From NCBI GenBank assembly GCA_039177895.1, contig JBCDFO010000156.1, positions 1 through 10,166 of the forward strand: 10,166 bases of DNA. Reading direction: 5' to 3'. The notes beneath the pieces are model-generated. The model saw only the letters and a program-made list of their open reading frames with translations, was not told where the DNA came from and made no database searches. Each line of letters opens with the position of its first letter. The stretch's first letter is position 1. Of the stretch, positions 1-7,262 are shown in pieces. The DNA is from JBCBEX01 sp039177895 (GTDB lineage Bacteria; Bacteroidota; Rhodothermia; Rhodothermales; Rubricoccaceae). Position numbers and translations under genes: made by a program.

Positions 1-1
1 C

Positions 2-2170
2 GCGACGGATGCGGACGGGCGGTTCGTCCTCTCGTCGGTGCCGCTCGGACGCCTCGTGCTCCAGGTGAGCTACCTCGGGTATACCCCGCGTGTCCTCCCG
101 AACGTGCTCATGCGCGCTGCCCAGGAGACCGTGCTGGAGATTGCCCTCGCCGAGCAGGTGGTGGAAGGCAGCGAGGTCGTCGTCATGGCCGAGGCCCGCG
201 ACGGGCAGCCGCTCGACGACTTCGCGGTGACGAGTGCACGCTCGTTTTCGGTAGAGGAAGCGCAACGCTACGCCGGGGCCGTCGATGACCCGGCGCGTCT
301 CATCGCCACGTTCCCGGGCGTAGCGACGTCGGGGAGTGGTACGCAGGACAACGCCGTGACCATCCGGGGCAACGCGCCCAAAGGCGTGGGCTGGCGGCTC
401 GAAGGCGTGCCGATCCCGACGCCGAGCCACTTCGCCGGGCTGAGCGTGGCGGGCGGCGGCGGCGTGACGCTCTTCAGCGGACGGCTGCTCTCGGACTCGG
501 ACGTGTTCACCGGAGCCTTTCCCGCAGAGTACGGCAACGCGCTCGGCGGCGTGTTCGACATGCGCTTCCGCACTGGCAACCCGGCCACGCGCGAGCACAC
601 GGCGCAGGTAAGCGTACTCGGCGTCGAAGCGGCCTCGGAGGGACCGTTCCGACGCGGCGGCGCGGCCACCTACCTCGTGAACTACCGCTACTCCACCCTC
701 GGCCTCCTGATGCCGCTGCTTCCGACGGAGGGCTCGATCACCTACCAGGATCTCTCGTTCAAGCTCGCCTTTCCCACCCGTCAGTTCGGGCGCTTCGAGG
801 TCTGGGGCATCGGCGGCCTCGACGGGCAAACCGATGTCGCCAACACGGACTCGACCGAATGGACATACGAGTTCCAGGACCGCACGCGCGCCGAACTCGA
901 CCTGGGCGTGGGCGCGGGGGGCGTGACGCACCACCTGACGCTCGGCAGCGACGCCTACCTCCGCACGAGCGCCGCCGTCACCGCGCAGCACACCGACTGG
1001 AACCAGCGCCGCCTCGATGACGCTCTGACGCTGCAGCCCGAGTTGTCCCTCCGCAGCACGGACGGGCGGGTAATCCTGGGCAGCGTGCTGACGCGCAAGT
1101 TCGGCGCACGGCACCTCAACCGGACGGGCGTGATGGCGCAGGGGCTGTTCTACGACCTCGACGTGCGCTCGGCGACAGACAACCAGCCGCCCCTCGTTCC
1201 GGTCGCGGTGGGCGATGGGCAGAGCCTCCTCGCCCAAGCGTTCACACAGTCGCGCCTCACCCCCACCATCGGCCTCGACGTCAACCTCGGGGTTCACCTG
1301 CAGCACCTTGCGCTCACGGGGGCAACGTCGGTGGAGCCTCGCCTGGGCGTGACGTGGGCGTTCGCGGCAGGCCAGTCAGTGAATCTCGCCTACGGCCTCC
1401 ACAGCCAGGCCGAGGACCTGCGCATCTACCTTGCGCAGTTGCCGGATGGCACCCAGCCAAATCGCGACCTAGGCTTTGCCCGCGCCCACCATGTCGTCCT
1501 CGGGTACCGACGGGCGCTCAGCGAGGCGATGTCCCTGCAGATCGAGGGCTACGCCCAGCGGCTCTTCGACGTGCCGGTCATCGCCGACAGCAGCTTCTCG
1601 CTCCTGAACCTGCGCCAGGACTGGACCTTCGCCGAGGCGCTCGTCAACGACGGAGCAGGCACGAACGTGGGCGTCGAGGTGACGCTGGAGCGCGCGCTGC
1701 GCAACGGGCTCTACGGCCTCGTGACGGCGTCGCTCTTCCAATCGCGCTACCGGGGCGGCGACGGCGTCTGGCGCGCCACGCGGTTCGACCAGCGCTATGC
1801 CTTCAACGCGCTCGCGGGCCGCGAATTCCAGATCGGAAGAACGAACCTCCTCGGCGTCAACGTGCGCGTGGCGGCCCTCGGCGGCGAGCGCCGCAGCCCT
1901 GTCGACCCGATGGCCTCGGTGCAAGCCGAAGACGTGCTCTTTGACGAGCAGCGCGCCTTCTCCGAATCGATGCCCGCGCTCTGGCTACTCGACCTCACGG
2001 CGACGTACCGCATCAACGGCCAGCGCCGCTCGCACGTCCTGGCGCTCCAACTCAAGAACGCCCTCGCTGCGAGCGACACGGCGCTCCTCTACAACTATCG
2101 TCTCAACGCCGTGGAGGAAGTGCAGGAAGGCACGCCGCTGCCGGTGCTGAGCTATACGCTCGAGTTCTGA
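2..2170 (+). CDS. TonB-dependent receptor, 5'-truncated by the window edge
   Basis: This is an outer-membrane receptor that would import a bound ligand using TonB/ExbBD energy; the ligand cannot be told from the sequence. The frame is open to the left edge, so the true start and signal peptide lie outside. The first residues in the window (TDADGRFVLSSVPLG, then VSYLGYTP) are the end of a carboxypeptidase-regulatory-like domain, followed by the EVVVMAEARD linker. The plug domain follows (about codons 80-190 in the window), with DDPARLIATFPGV, VTIRGNAPKG and WRLEGVPIP. The motif GAFPAEYGNALGGVFDMRFR is typical of this Bacteroidota subfamily. The rest is barrel-like alternating sequence ending in YTLEF; a C-terminal phenylalanine is the usual outer-membrane barrel signal. 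A GTG at 38 is internal to the domain and not a credible start. No SusD-like partner follows, so a SusCD glycan system is not supported. Stop is TGA at 2168-2170. Confidence 0.93.
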   Translation, partial: ATDADGRFVLSSVPLGRLVLQVSYLGYTPRVLPNVLMRAAQETVLEIALAEQVVEGSEVVVMAEARDGQPLDDFAVTSARSFSVEEAQRYAGAVDDPARLIATFPGVATSGSGTQDNAVTIRGNAPKGVGWRLEGVPIPTPSHFAGLSVAGGGGVTLFSGRLLSDSDVFTGAFPAEYGNALGGVFDMRFRTGNPATREHTAQVSVLGVEAASEGPFRRGGAATYLVNYRYSTLGLLMPLLPTEGSITYQDLSFKLAFPTRQFGRFEVWGIGGLDGQTDVANTDSTEWTYEFQDRTRAELDLGVGAGGVTHHLTLGSDAYLRTSAAVTAQHTDWNQRRLDDALTLQPELSLRSTDGRVILGSVLTRKFGARHLNRTGVMAQGLFYDLDVRSATDNQPPLVPVAVGDGQSLLAQAFTQSRLTPTIGLDVNLGVHLQHLALTGATSVEPRLGVTWAFAAGQSVNLAYGLHSQAEDLRIYLAQLPDGTQPNRDLGFARAHHVVLGYRRALSEAMSLQIEGYAQRLFDVPVIADSSFSLLNLRQDWTFAEALVNDGAGTNVGVEVTLERALRNGLYGLVTASLFQSRYRGGDGVWRATRFDQRYAFNALAGREFQIGRTNLLGVNVRVAALGGERRSPVDPMASVQAEDVLFDEQRAFSESMPALWLLDLTATYRINGQRRSHVLALQLKNALAASDTALLYNYRLNAVEEVQEGTPLPVLSYTLEF

Positions 2171-2303
2171 TCCCTGTCAGACAAGCGTGAACGGCATGAC
2201 ATTTAAAGTCACCTACACCCCTCTACATACGCCAGTGTTAAAGATATGACTCATATCAATAATCATATATTTTAAGTATTAATCCTAAATCGAAGAAAGA
2301 TAA
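2171..2303. other. AT-rich convergent intergenic region
   Basis: This stretch separates the 3' ends of the plus-strand receptor gene and the minus-strand small exported-protein gene. Base composition switches sharply at about 2195, from GC-rich receptor coding sequence to AT-rich DNA, which marks the left edge of the low-GC patch. It holds the inverted-repeat cluster listed separately. I see no gene in it. Confidence 0.7.
2238..2275. repeat. Nested AT-rich inverted repeats between convergent genes
   Basis: GATATGA (2243-2249), one central C, and TCATATC (2251-2257) form a perfect palindrome with 7-base arms. A third half-site TCATAT (2263-2268) lies 12 bases further on. A longer imperfect repeat pairs TTAAAGATATGA (2238-2249) with TCATATATTTTAA (2263-2275), with a small bulge, so two mutually exclusive hairpins are possible. 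The position between two converging 3' ends fits a bidirectional terminator, but the stems are AT-rich and weak and no clean T-run follows. A protein-binding site or an insertion boundary is equally possible. Confidence 0.45.
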
Positions 2304-2825
2304 CTATTCGCCAATCGGAAATGGAGTGTTGATCAAGTTATAAGCTCTATCTTCGCTTATATCGTCCCAAGGATCGATAAAGTTTACAGATCGAATTACC
2401 CATTTACTATCACTACCCATGATAGACTTAATTTCAAAAATATATGCATCTCTGTTTGTAAAGAATCTTATATATATAACTACTGCATTTCTATAGCCAA
2501 GAGAGCTTGGAGATTGAACTCCTATCATCTCCAGGTCTCTAACACGATCGTCTATATCTAATAAGATCGAAATAGAGCGTTCAGATTCATCGTCGTTTAT
2601 AGCAAGAACGACACCAGCATCGTTTGCAGCCTGCTCAGCCCCATAGCTACCTAACAGACACTGGTACACAAAGCGACCCGAGGCCTCGGCACCAGGGAAT
2701 GGCCTAAACTCTTGAGATGACGAAGTAGGGATCATTACAAATAGTGCAAAAATAAATGAAAAGTATTTATTTCTAAATACCCTCTGTAGACAGCCACTCG
2801 AATGGATAAACACCCACTCCCCCAT
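2304..2825 (-). CDS. Small exported or membrane-anchored protein, unknown function, partner of the TIR gene
   Basis: I do not recognise this family. With the ATG at 2825 the product is 173 residues. After an arginine/lysine-bearing N-region (RVFRNKYF) comes a hydrophobic core of about 13-15 residues (FSFIFALFVMI), then PTSSSQ. This looks like a Sec signal peptide cleaved near SSS-Q, or an uncleaved N-terminal anchor; no lipobox cysteine is present. The remaining ~130 residues are acidic and look globular, with strand-like stretches (NAVVIYIRFF, AYIFEIKSI, KWVIRSVNFI). The last resembles the W-x-I strand common in NTF2-like exported proteins, but that is only a resemblance. The start is uncertain: an in-frame ATG at 2855 and GTG at 2813 are alternatives, none with a clear ribosome-binding site. 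Any of them overlaps the 3' end of the TIR gene (stop at 2773), which suggests co-transcription and translational coupling. DNA is markedly AT-rich compared with the flanking genes. Confidence 0.6.
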   Translation of the reverse strand: MGEWVFIHSSGCLQRVFRNKYFSFIFALFVMIPTSSSQEFRPFPGAEASGRFVYQCLLGSYGAEQAANDAGVVLAINDDESERSISILLDIDDRVRDLEMIGVQSPSSLGYRNAVVIYIRFFTNRDAYIFEIKSIMGSDSKWVIRSVNFIDPWDDISEDRAYNLINTPFPIGE

Positions 2826-3411
2826 CGATGTCCAACCTAACAGTTTCGTTAGCATAGTCAATCTTTACAATTGAGGATAGAGCTCCCAACAGATGGTCGT
2901 TCTCTGGGTTCCAGGTTATCACAAAAGGAGGTCTTTCGCAGTCTACAGGTCGCTCCGGAGGCAGCCGAACTAGATCGCCCACAATCAACACGCGGGACAT
3001 GCCCACAGGTTTCACTTGTGTGATTCCCCAAACAAGTCTTTGGATACCTTCGCTACTTATCCCATCACGAAAGTCAACCCAGCCAAACTGCCTGAGGAAA
3101 ATAGGCAAGGATGGCTTTTGTGGGGCTCCTGGAAGGAGAACTGGGATCACAGGCATTTTCCGACGAACGAACTCGTCGAGTAAACCTCTCATTTCCATAA
3201 TCTCCCATGGGCCCAACCCATCACTACCAACCATCACCGTTGCACTAGCACACTCCGCTATGATTTTCTCAAGATGATCTTGCCAAAGGGAGCCAGGAGG
3301 AAGCTCCCATTCATCAAGCCACACATCTAGCCCCTCTCGACTCAATGAGTGTCCGAGACCCTTCACCACAGGCTTGTCGCTGCTGTTATGACTCAAGAAC
3401 ACGTCGAACAT
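2773..3411 (-). CDS. TIR-domain protein with C-terminal SH3-like segment
   Basis: This 212-residue cytoplasmic protein (no signal peptide) is a probable NAD-cleaving or signal-making TIR enzyme. Residues 1-135 form the TIR domain: MFDVFLSHNSSDK is the box-1 strand and loop, WLDEWELPPGSLWQDHLEKII is the D-x-x-x-L-x-P-G-x-x-W region, and VMVGSDGLGPWEIMEM carries the W-x3-E pattern. By alignment to SARM1-type TIRs, Glu73 (W69+4) is the expected catalytic glutamate. Residues about 140-208 are a second domain: GDLVRLPPERP, then WNPENDHLLG, then VKIDYANETVRLDIDGG and YPFEWL. This resembles the SH3-like beta-barrels of Mib/HERC2-type repeats; that assignment is inference. ATG 3409-3411 is the first start after an in-frame stop at 3430-3432. 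It overlaps the downstream exported-protein gene. GC is lower than in the neighbours (about 50%), consistent with transfer. TIR proteins in bacteria are often anti-phage effectors, but no known sensor gene is adjacent. Confidence 0.88.
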   Translation of the reverse strand: MFDVFLSHNSSDKPVVKGLGHSLSREGLDVWLDEWELPPGSLWQDHLEKIIAECASATVMVGSDGLGPWEIMEMRGLLDEFVRRKMPVIPVLLPGAPQKPSLPIFLRQFGWVDFRDGISSEGIQRLVWGITQVKPVGMSRVLIVGDLVRLPPERPVDCERPPFVITWNPENDHLLGALSSIVKIDYANETVRLDIDGGVGVYPFEWLSTEGI

Positions 3412-3469
3412 AGGAGCATCGAGGCCAGGCTACCGGACGAACAAAAGCCAAGGAATACACGAGAACTGC

Positions 3470-3480
3470 GCTAAATTAGC
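3470..3480. repeat. Small palindrome GCTAAATTAGC upstream of TIR gene
   Basis: GCTAA and TTAGC are perfect 5-base arms around a single A. It lies about 60-70 bases upstream of the TIR start codon, where an operator could sit. An 11-base palindrome of AT-rich sequence can occur by chance. Confidence 0.3.
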
Positions 3481-3484
3481 TCAG

Positions 3485-3518
3485 CGTAACAACATCAAAA
3501 TACAAACCGTAACAATAT
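3485..3518. repeat. Direct repeat CGTAACAAyAT, two copies 23 bases apart
   Basis: CGTAACAACAT begins at 3485 and CGTAACAATAT begins at 3508, matching at 10 of 11 positions. The 23-base period is close to two helical turns, so both copies would face the same side of the DNA. They lie about 75-105 bases upstream of the TIR start and are candidate activator or repressor sites for the TIR operon. No binding protein is encoded nearby. Confidence 0.4.
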
Positions 3519-3588
3519 AGTGCCACAGTATGTTTTGACCGACACAGCGCCTTAAAGTGCACAAGGACCAAACATACCCTTTGATAAC

Positions 3589-5025
3589 TCAGCACTCTGT
3601 AATGCGCACCGACACGTTGACGGCGAGGCCGCCCTGCGAGGTCTCCTTGTAGCGCTCGCTCATGTCGGCCGCCGTCTGCCGCATCGTCTCAATCACCTCG
3701 TCCAGTGTCACCTTCGCCTGCGTGGGGTCGCCCTCCACGGCCAGTTCGGCGGCGTTGATCGCCTTCACCGCGCCCATCGTGTTGCGCTCGATGCAGGGCA
3801 CCTGGACGAGTCCGCCGATGGGGTCGCACGTGAGCCCGAGGTGGTGCTCCATCGCAATCTCGGCGGCCATGAGCGCCTGCCCCACCGTCGCGCCGCGCGC
3901 CTCAGCGAGCGCCGCTGCTGCCATCGCGCTCGATACGCCGACCTCGGCCTGGCAGCCCCCCATCGCGGCGGAGATAGTCGCGCCCTTCTTGAAGAGCGTC
4001 CCGATCTCGCCCGCCACCAGCAGGAAGTCAAACACCTCGCGCTCGCTCACTGGGTCGTCGGCGAAGCAGACGTGGTAGAGGAGCACCGCTGGGATGACGC
4101 CCGCCGCGCCGTTCGTGGGGGCCGTGACCACGCGGCCGAGGTTGGCGTTCTCCTCATTGATCGCCAGCGCGAAGGCGCTCACCCACTTCAGCACGTCCTT
4201 GAAGCGCCACGCCCGTTCCCGTATCGCCTCGATCCAGCCGTCGGCGTCGGCGTAGGGCAGCGGGTCGCCAGGGGTGAGGCTGAAGAGCGCCCGGTTGAGC
4301 TTGGCGGCGCGGCGCTGCACGTTTAGGCCGCCCGGCAGAACGCCGTCGGTGTGGCAGCCGCGGTAGGCCCCGTCGCGCATCACGGTCCAGATCGCGCGCA
4401 GCCCGGCCTCGGTGTCGGCGTCGGAGCGCCAGGCGCGCTCGTTGGCGCGGACCATGTCGGCGAGACGTAGCCCGTCGCGGACGCAGTGGCCGAGCACGTC
4501 GAGCGGGCGGCGGCCGGGGTACGGGAGTGTCACGTCCGGCCCGCCGTCCTCCATCTCGCCGTCCCTAAGGACGAAGCCGCCGCCCACGGAATAGTACACG
4601 CTCGCAAACGTCCGGTCGTCCACCGACGCCGTGCAGCGCATCCCGTTGGCGTGGCCGGGTAGCCGCTCACCTTTATGGTAGGCGATATCCGACACCGGAT
4701 CGAACGGGATCGCTGGGGCCCCATCGAGGCTGACGCGCCGGTGCGCATGCAGGTCGGCGATGTACGTCGGAATCTGCTCGACGGGGATCGTCTCCGGTTC
4801 GAAACCGAGGAGCGCTAGGCAGAGCGCCTGGTCGGTGCAGTGGCCGCGCCCCGTGAGCGCGAGCGAGCCGTAGAGGTCGAGGTGGACGCGCTCGACGGAG
4901 GCCAGCGGTACCTCGGCGGCGAGTTCGCGTAGCCAGCGCTGGACGGCCCGCCACGGCCCCAACGTGTGCGAGCTCGACGGCCCGACGCCGACCTTGAGCA
5001 TGTCGAAGACGCTGAGTGCGGGCAT
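3589..5025 (-). CDS. sdaA: L-serine dehydratase (iron-sulfur, single-chain)
   Basis: The enzyme deaminates L-serine to pyruvate and ammonia in the cytoplasm with a [4Fe-4S] cluster rather than pyridoxal phosphate. The 478-residue protein starts MPALSVFDMLKVGVGPSSSHT, matching the family N-terminus (SdaA of E. coli, about 454 residues), which fixes the start at ATG 5023-5025. The frame is open upstream to 5127, but that extension matches nothing in the family. Both halves are fused: the N-terminal beta domain and the C-terminal catalytic alpha domain (TAPTNGAAGVIPAV, GGCQAEVGVSSAMAAA, LTCDPIGG, VQVPCIERN). Cysteines 358, 400 and 411 are the expected cluster ligands. The protein ends ...ITEC; a C-terminal cysteine folds into the active site as a cluster ligand in the Legionella enzyme. 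It lies 148 bases after the acyl-CoA dehydrogenase gene on the same strand and may or may not share its transcript. Confidence 0.96.
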   Translation of the reverse strand: MPALSVFDMLKVGVGPSSSHTLGPWRAVQRWLRELAAEVPLASVERVHLDLYGSLALTGRGHCTDQALCLALLGFEPETIPVEQIPTYIADLHAHRRVSLDGAPAIPFDPVSDIAYHKGERLPGHANGMRCTASVDDRTFASVYYSVGGGFVLRDGEMEDGGPDVTLPYPGRRPLDVLGHCVRDGLRLADMVRANERAWRSDADTEAGLRAIWTVMRDGAYRGCHTDGVLPGGLNVQRRAAKLNRALFSLTPGDPLPYADADGWIEAIRERAWRFKDVLKWVSAFALAINEENANLGRVVTAPTNGAAGVIPAVLLYHVCFADDPVSEREVFDFLLVAGEIGTLFKKGATISAAMGGCQAEVGVSSAMAAAALAEARGATVGQALMAAEIAMEHHLGLTCDPIGGLVQVPCIERNTMGAVKAINAAELAVEGDPTQAKVTLDEVIETMRQTAADMSERYKETSQGGLAVNVSVRITEC

Positions 5026-5104
5026 GGCAAGGAGTGCACGAGGAAAGCAGGAGACGGACAACGTACGGCGCGCATCCGAACCGACGCGGTTGGCCCTATC
5101 GAAC

Positions 5105-5138
5105 GCGAGCCCCCGGCGCCGATGCACCGAGGGCTCGC
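5105..5138 (-). terminator. GC-rich stem-loop after the acyl-CoA dehydrogenase gene
   Basis: GCGAGCCC (5105-5112) and GGGCTCGC (5131-5138) are perfectly complementary. The stem extends inward past one C/A mismatch to CGG/CCG, giving 11 of 12 pairs around a 10-base loop. It starts about 36 bases beyond the acyl-CoA dehydrogenase stop and ends about 80 bases before the serine dehydratase start. There is no run of T on the minus-strand 3' side (GTTCGATAG follows), so it may be a weak or attenuating terminator, or an mRNA-stabilising hairpin. Confidence 0.45.
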
Positions 5139-5173
5139 TCTGCTATCTGTCGGACCGCGACGCAGGCGTGCAG

Positions 5174-7201
5174 CTAGGCCGTTTCCACTTTGGGCTGACC
5201 CACCGCGCTGCCATCGCCCTGCGCGCCCTGGATAGCGGTCGGGTCGCCGGGGAACTGGCGGACGTTGGCTGTTGGGACCTCCTTGCCCTGGCCCTGAGCA
5301 ACGGGCGACGACTCGGGGAGGTAGAACCGGTCGTTCGGGAGCGTGTCGCTGTGGCGGATGGCCGCCTCGGCTGCGCGGTGCATCGCACCGTCGATGTTAT
5401 CGGTGAGCGCCTTCACGTTCGCGCGGATCTGCTGGTCGGCGTACTCCATGAAGTAGAGCGCCGCGTGCAGGTCGCGCTCCCAGGCAGCGCCGCGCGCGCC
5501 CTGCATCATCTGCTGGTCGAGCTTCGCGAGGCACGCCGTCCAGGCGTACATGAAGACCGCGTTGTCGGCCAGCCGCGCCTGCGTCGCCTGCGCCGTGACT
5601 ACCTTCTCCTCCAAGCGCTTCGACGTGAGCTTGAACTGGCGCGTGTGCTCCTGAATGTGCTGCGTGAGCTTGCGGCCCCACGCCCCGAGCGACGGGTGCA
5701 GCGCCACGAACTCCGGCTGCGCGACCTTCTTGCCGAGGAAGATCTCCGTCGCGAGTGGCACGCCCTTCTTGACGATGCTCGGGCTGAATGCGCCCGCGAG
5801 GATGCGTGTCACGTTTGACTGGAAGCCCGCCTCGTTGTCCCACTCGACGGCGTTGAGCACGCCGAGCATGTACTCCGCGAGTTGCTTGCCGCCGTACGCG
5901 AAGATGAACGACTGCATGACCTCGTTCGAGCCCTCCACGATGCGGTGGATGCGGTTGTCGCGCCAGAGGCGGTCGTACTCGTTCTCGGTCATGTAGCCTT
6001 CGCCGCCCATGAGCTGCAGGCCGTCGTCGATGACCTTCCAGCCGTACTCCGAGCAGAAGTACTTGCACGCCGCCGTCTCGACCATGATGTCTTTGTCGTG
6101 GCGGTCGAGGAAGCCGCACGTCATGTAGAGCATCGCGTCCATCGCGAACGAGAACGCGGCCATGCGGGCGATGCGCTCCTTGACGAGTTCGAAGTCGGAG
6201 AGCGGGCGGTTGAACTGGTATCGTGTGCGGGTCCACTTCGTCGCCTGGTCGCGGGCAGCCTTCGCGGCGCCGGTGATGCCCGCCGAGAGCGTGCAGCGGC
6301 CGTAGTTGAGGCACGTCAGCGCGACCTTCAGGCCGCCGCCTTCACGGCTCATGCGGTTCTTGACCGGCACCTTCACGTCGGTGAAGCGGATGCGCGCCTG
6401 CCACGTCCCGCGGATGCCCGTCTTGGAGCGGTTCTTCTCGAAGATGTCGACGCCCTCCATGTCCGGCGTGACGATGAGCGCCGTCACGACCTTCTTCTGC
6501 TTCCCGGGCCGCTTCGGATCGGCGATCATCTGATTCGCCATCACCGTGAACATACCCGAGAGCGCGCCCGAGGTGGACCACTTCTTCTCGCCGTTGAGGA
6601 TGTAGTGCGTGCCGTCGTCCGAGAGGCGGCAGTTGGTGCGCTGGCCGGCGGCGTCGGAACCCACGTCCGGCTCGGAGAGACAGAACGCCGAGAGGTACTC
6701 GCGCGCCACCTTCGGGAGGAAGCGCTGCTTTTGCTCCTCCGAGCCAAAGAGCATGAGCGCCTTGCAGCCAATCGACTGGTGCGCGGAGACGATCACGCCC
6801 GTCGAGCCGCAGTTGGCCCCGATGCATTCGAGGATGCGGTTGTAGGACGCCACGCCGAGGCCGAGGCCACCGTACTCCTCCGGGATCGTCATGCCCATCA
6901 CGCCCATCTCGAAAAGGCGCGTCAGGCACCACTCGGGGACGTATTCTTCCTGATCGATGAGGATGCTCGGGTGCTCGTTGTCGAAGTAGGCCTGGAGCTC
7001 GTCGAGGAGCGCGTCGCACTTCGCCTTCTCGGCGGCCGACACCTCCGGGTAGGGCAGCACGAGGTCCTCGCGCAGGCGGCCCCAGAAGAGGTTTTTGATG
7101 AAGCCCATCTCCTCCGGCTCCGGCCCCATCATGACCTCGGCCTGTTGGATCATCGTTTGATCCTTGGCGGACACACCCTTCATGTTGCTGAGAATGGACA
7201 T
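5174..7201 (-). CDS. Acyl-CoA dehydrogenase, long (VLCAD/ACAD9-like) form
   Basis: This FAD enzyme catalyses the first step of fatty-acid beta-oxidation, forming trans-2-enoyl-CoA and passing electrons to ETF. At 675 residues it is longer than the usual ~380-residue enzymes, as in very-long-chain types with a second C-terminal helical domain (about residues 450-620). Visible motifs are MGMTIPEEYGGLGLG (N-terminal helical domain), CLSEPDVGSDAAG at 174-186 (FAD/substrate signature, with Val180 where Ala, Ser or Gly is usual), RYQFNRPLSDFE (FAD contact) and LQLMGGEGYMTENEYDRLWR. Glu423 in RIVEGSNEV aligns with the catalytic base (Glu376 of MCAD). The last ~40 residues are a Pro/Gln/Gly-rich tail of no known role. 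ATG 7199-7201 has no evident Shine-Dalgarno sequence. It is divergent from pyrF across a repeat-rich region. The exact chain-length preference cannot be read from the sequence. Confidence 0.95.
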   Translation of the reverse strand: MSILSNMKGVSAKDQTMIQQAEVMMGPEPEEMGFIKNLFWGRLREDLVLPYPEVSAAEKAKCDALLDELQAYFDNEHPSILIDQEEYVPEWCLTRLFEMGVMGMTIPEEYGGLGLGVASYNRILECIGANCGSTGVIVSAHQSIGCKALMLFGSEEQKQRFLPKVAREYLSAFCLSEPDVGSDAAGQRTNCRLSDDGTHYILNGEKKWSTSGALSGMFTVMANQMIADPKRPGKQKKVVTALIVTPDMEGVDIFEKNRSKTGIRGTWQARIRFTDVKVPVKNRMSREGGGLKVALTCLNYGRCTLSAGITGAAKAARDQATKWTRTRYQFNRPLSDFELVKERIARMAAFSFAMDAMLYMTCGFLDRHDKDIMVETAACKYFCSEYGWKVIDDGLQLMGGEGYMTENEYDRLWRDNRIHRIVEGSNEVMQSFIFAYGGKQLAEYMLGVLNAVEWDNEAGFQSNVTRILAGAFSPSIVKKGVPLATEIFLGKKVAQPEFVALHPSLGAWGRKLTQHIQEHTRQFKLTSKRLEEKVVTAQATQARLADNAVFMYAWTACLAKLDQQMMQGARGAAWERDLHAALYFMEYADQQIRANVKALTDNIDGAMHRAAEAAIRHSDTLPNDRFYLPESSPVAQGQGKEVPTANVRQFPGDPTAIQGAQGDGSAVGQPKVETA

Positions 7202-7262
7202 AGGTCGGAGTCGGTCGGTTGGATACGGAGGGGAAAGGAGAACGAGGAGCGGTCCGAATTAC

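Larger units (their letters stand above)
3412..3588. other. Upstream region of the TIR gene
   Basis: This low-GC spacer lies between the serine dehydratase stop and the TIR start; both genes are on the minus strand. It presumably holds the TIR promoter. I could not find a convincing sigma-70 -35/-10 pair or a full Bacteroidota TTTG/TAnnTTTG promoter at correct spacing; the closest, read on the minus strand, is TTTG-17 bases-TAATTTAG, which is too short and imperfect. A direct repeat and a small palindrome, listed separately, are the only structured elements seen. Confidence 0.5.

Noticed and set aside
3470..3487. tRNA-like D-arm sequence (ATTAGCTCAGCG), possible tRNA or att remnant beside the island
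   Set aside because: No anticodon arm, T-arm (GTTCGA) or acceptor pairing follows; the match stops after the D-arm start.
2203..3558. TTAAAGT at 2203-2209 and 3552-3558 as possible direct repeats flanking the island
   Set aside because: Seven bases in AT-rich DNA is expected by chance, and there is no integrase, transposase or longer shared sequence.
3841..4326. Plus-strand open frame of 161 codons inside the serine dehydratase gene
   Set aside because: Antisense to an unmistakable sdaA with arginine/histidine-rich composition; not a gene.
5026..5127. 34-residue N-terminal extension of the serine dehydratase
   Set aside because: The family begins at the MPALSVFDM equivalent; the extension has no family match and overlaps the stem-loop at 5105-5138.
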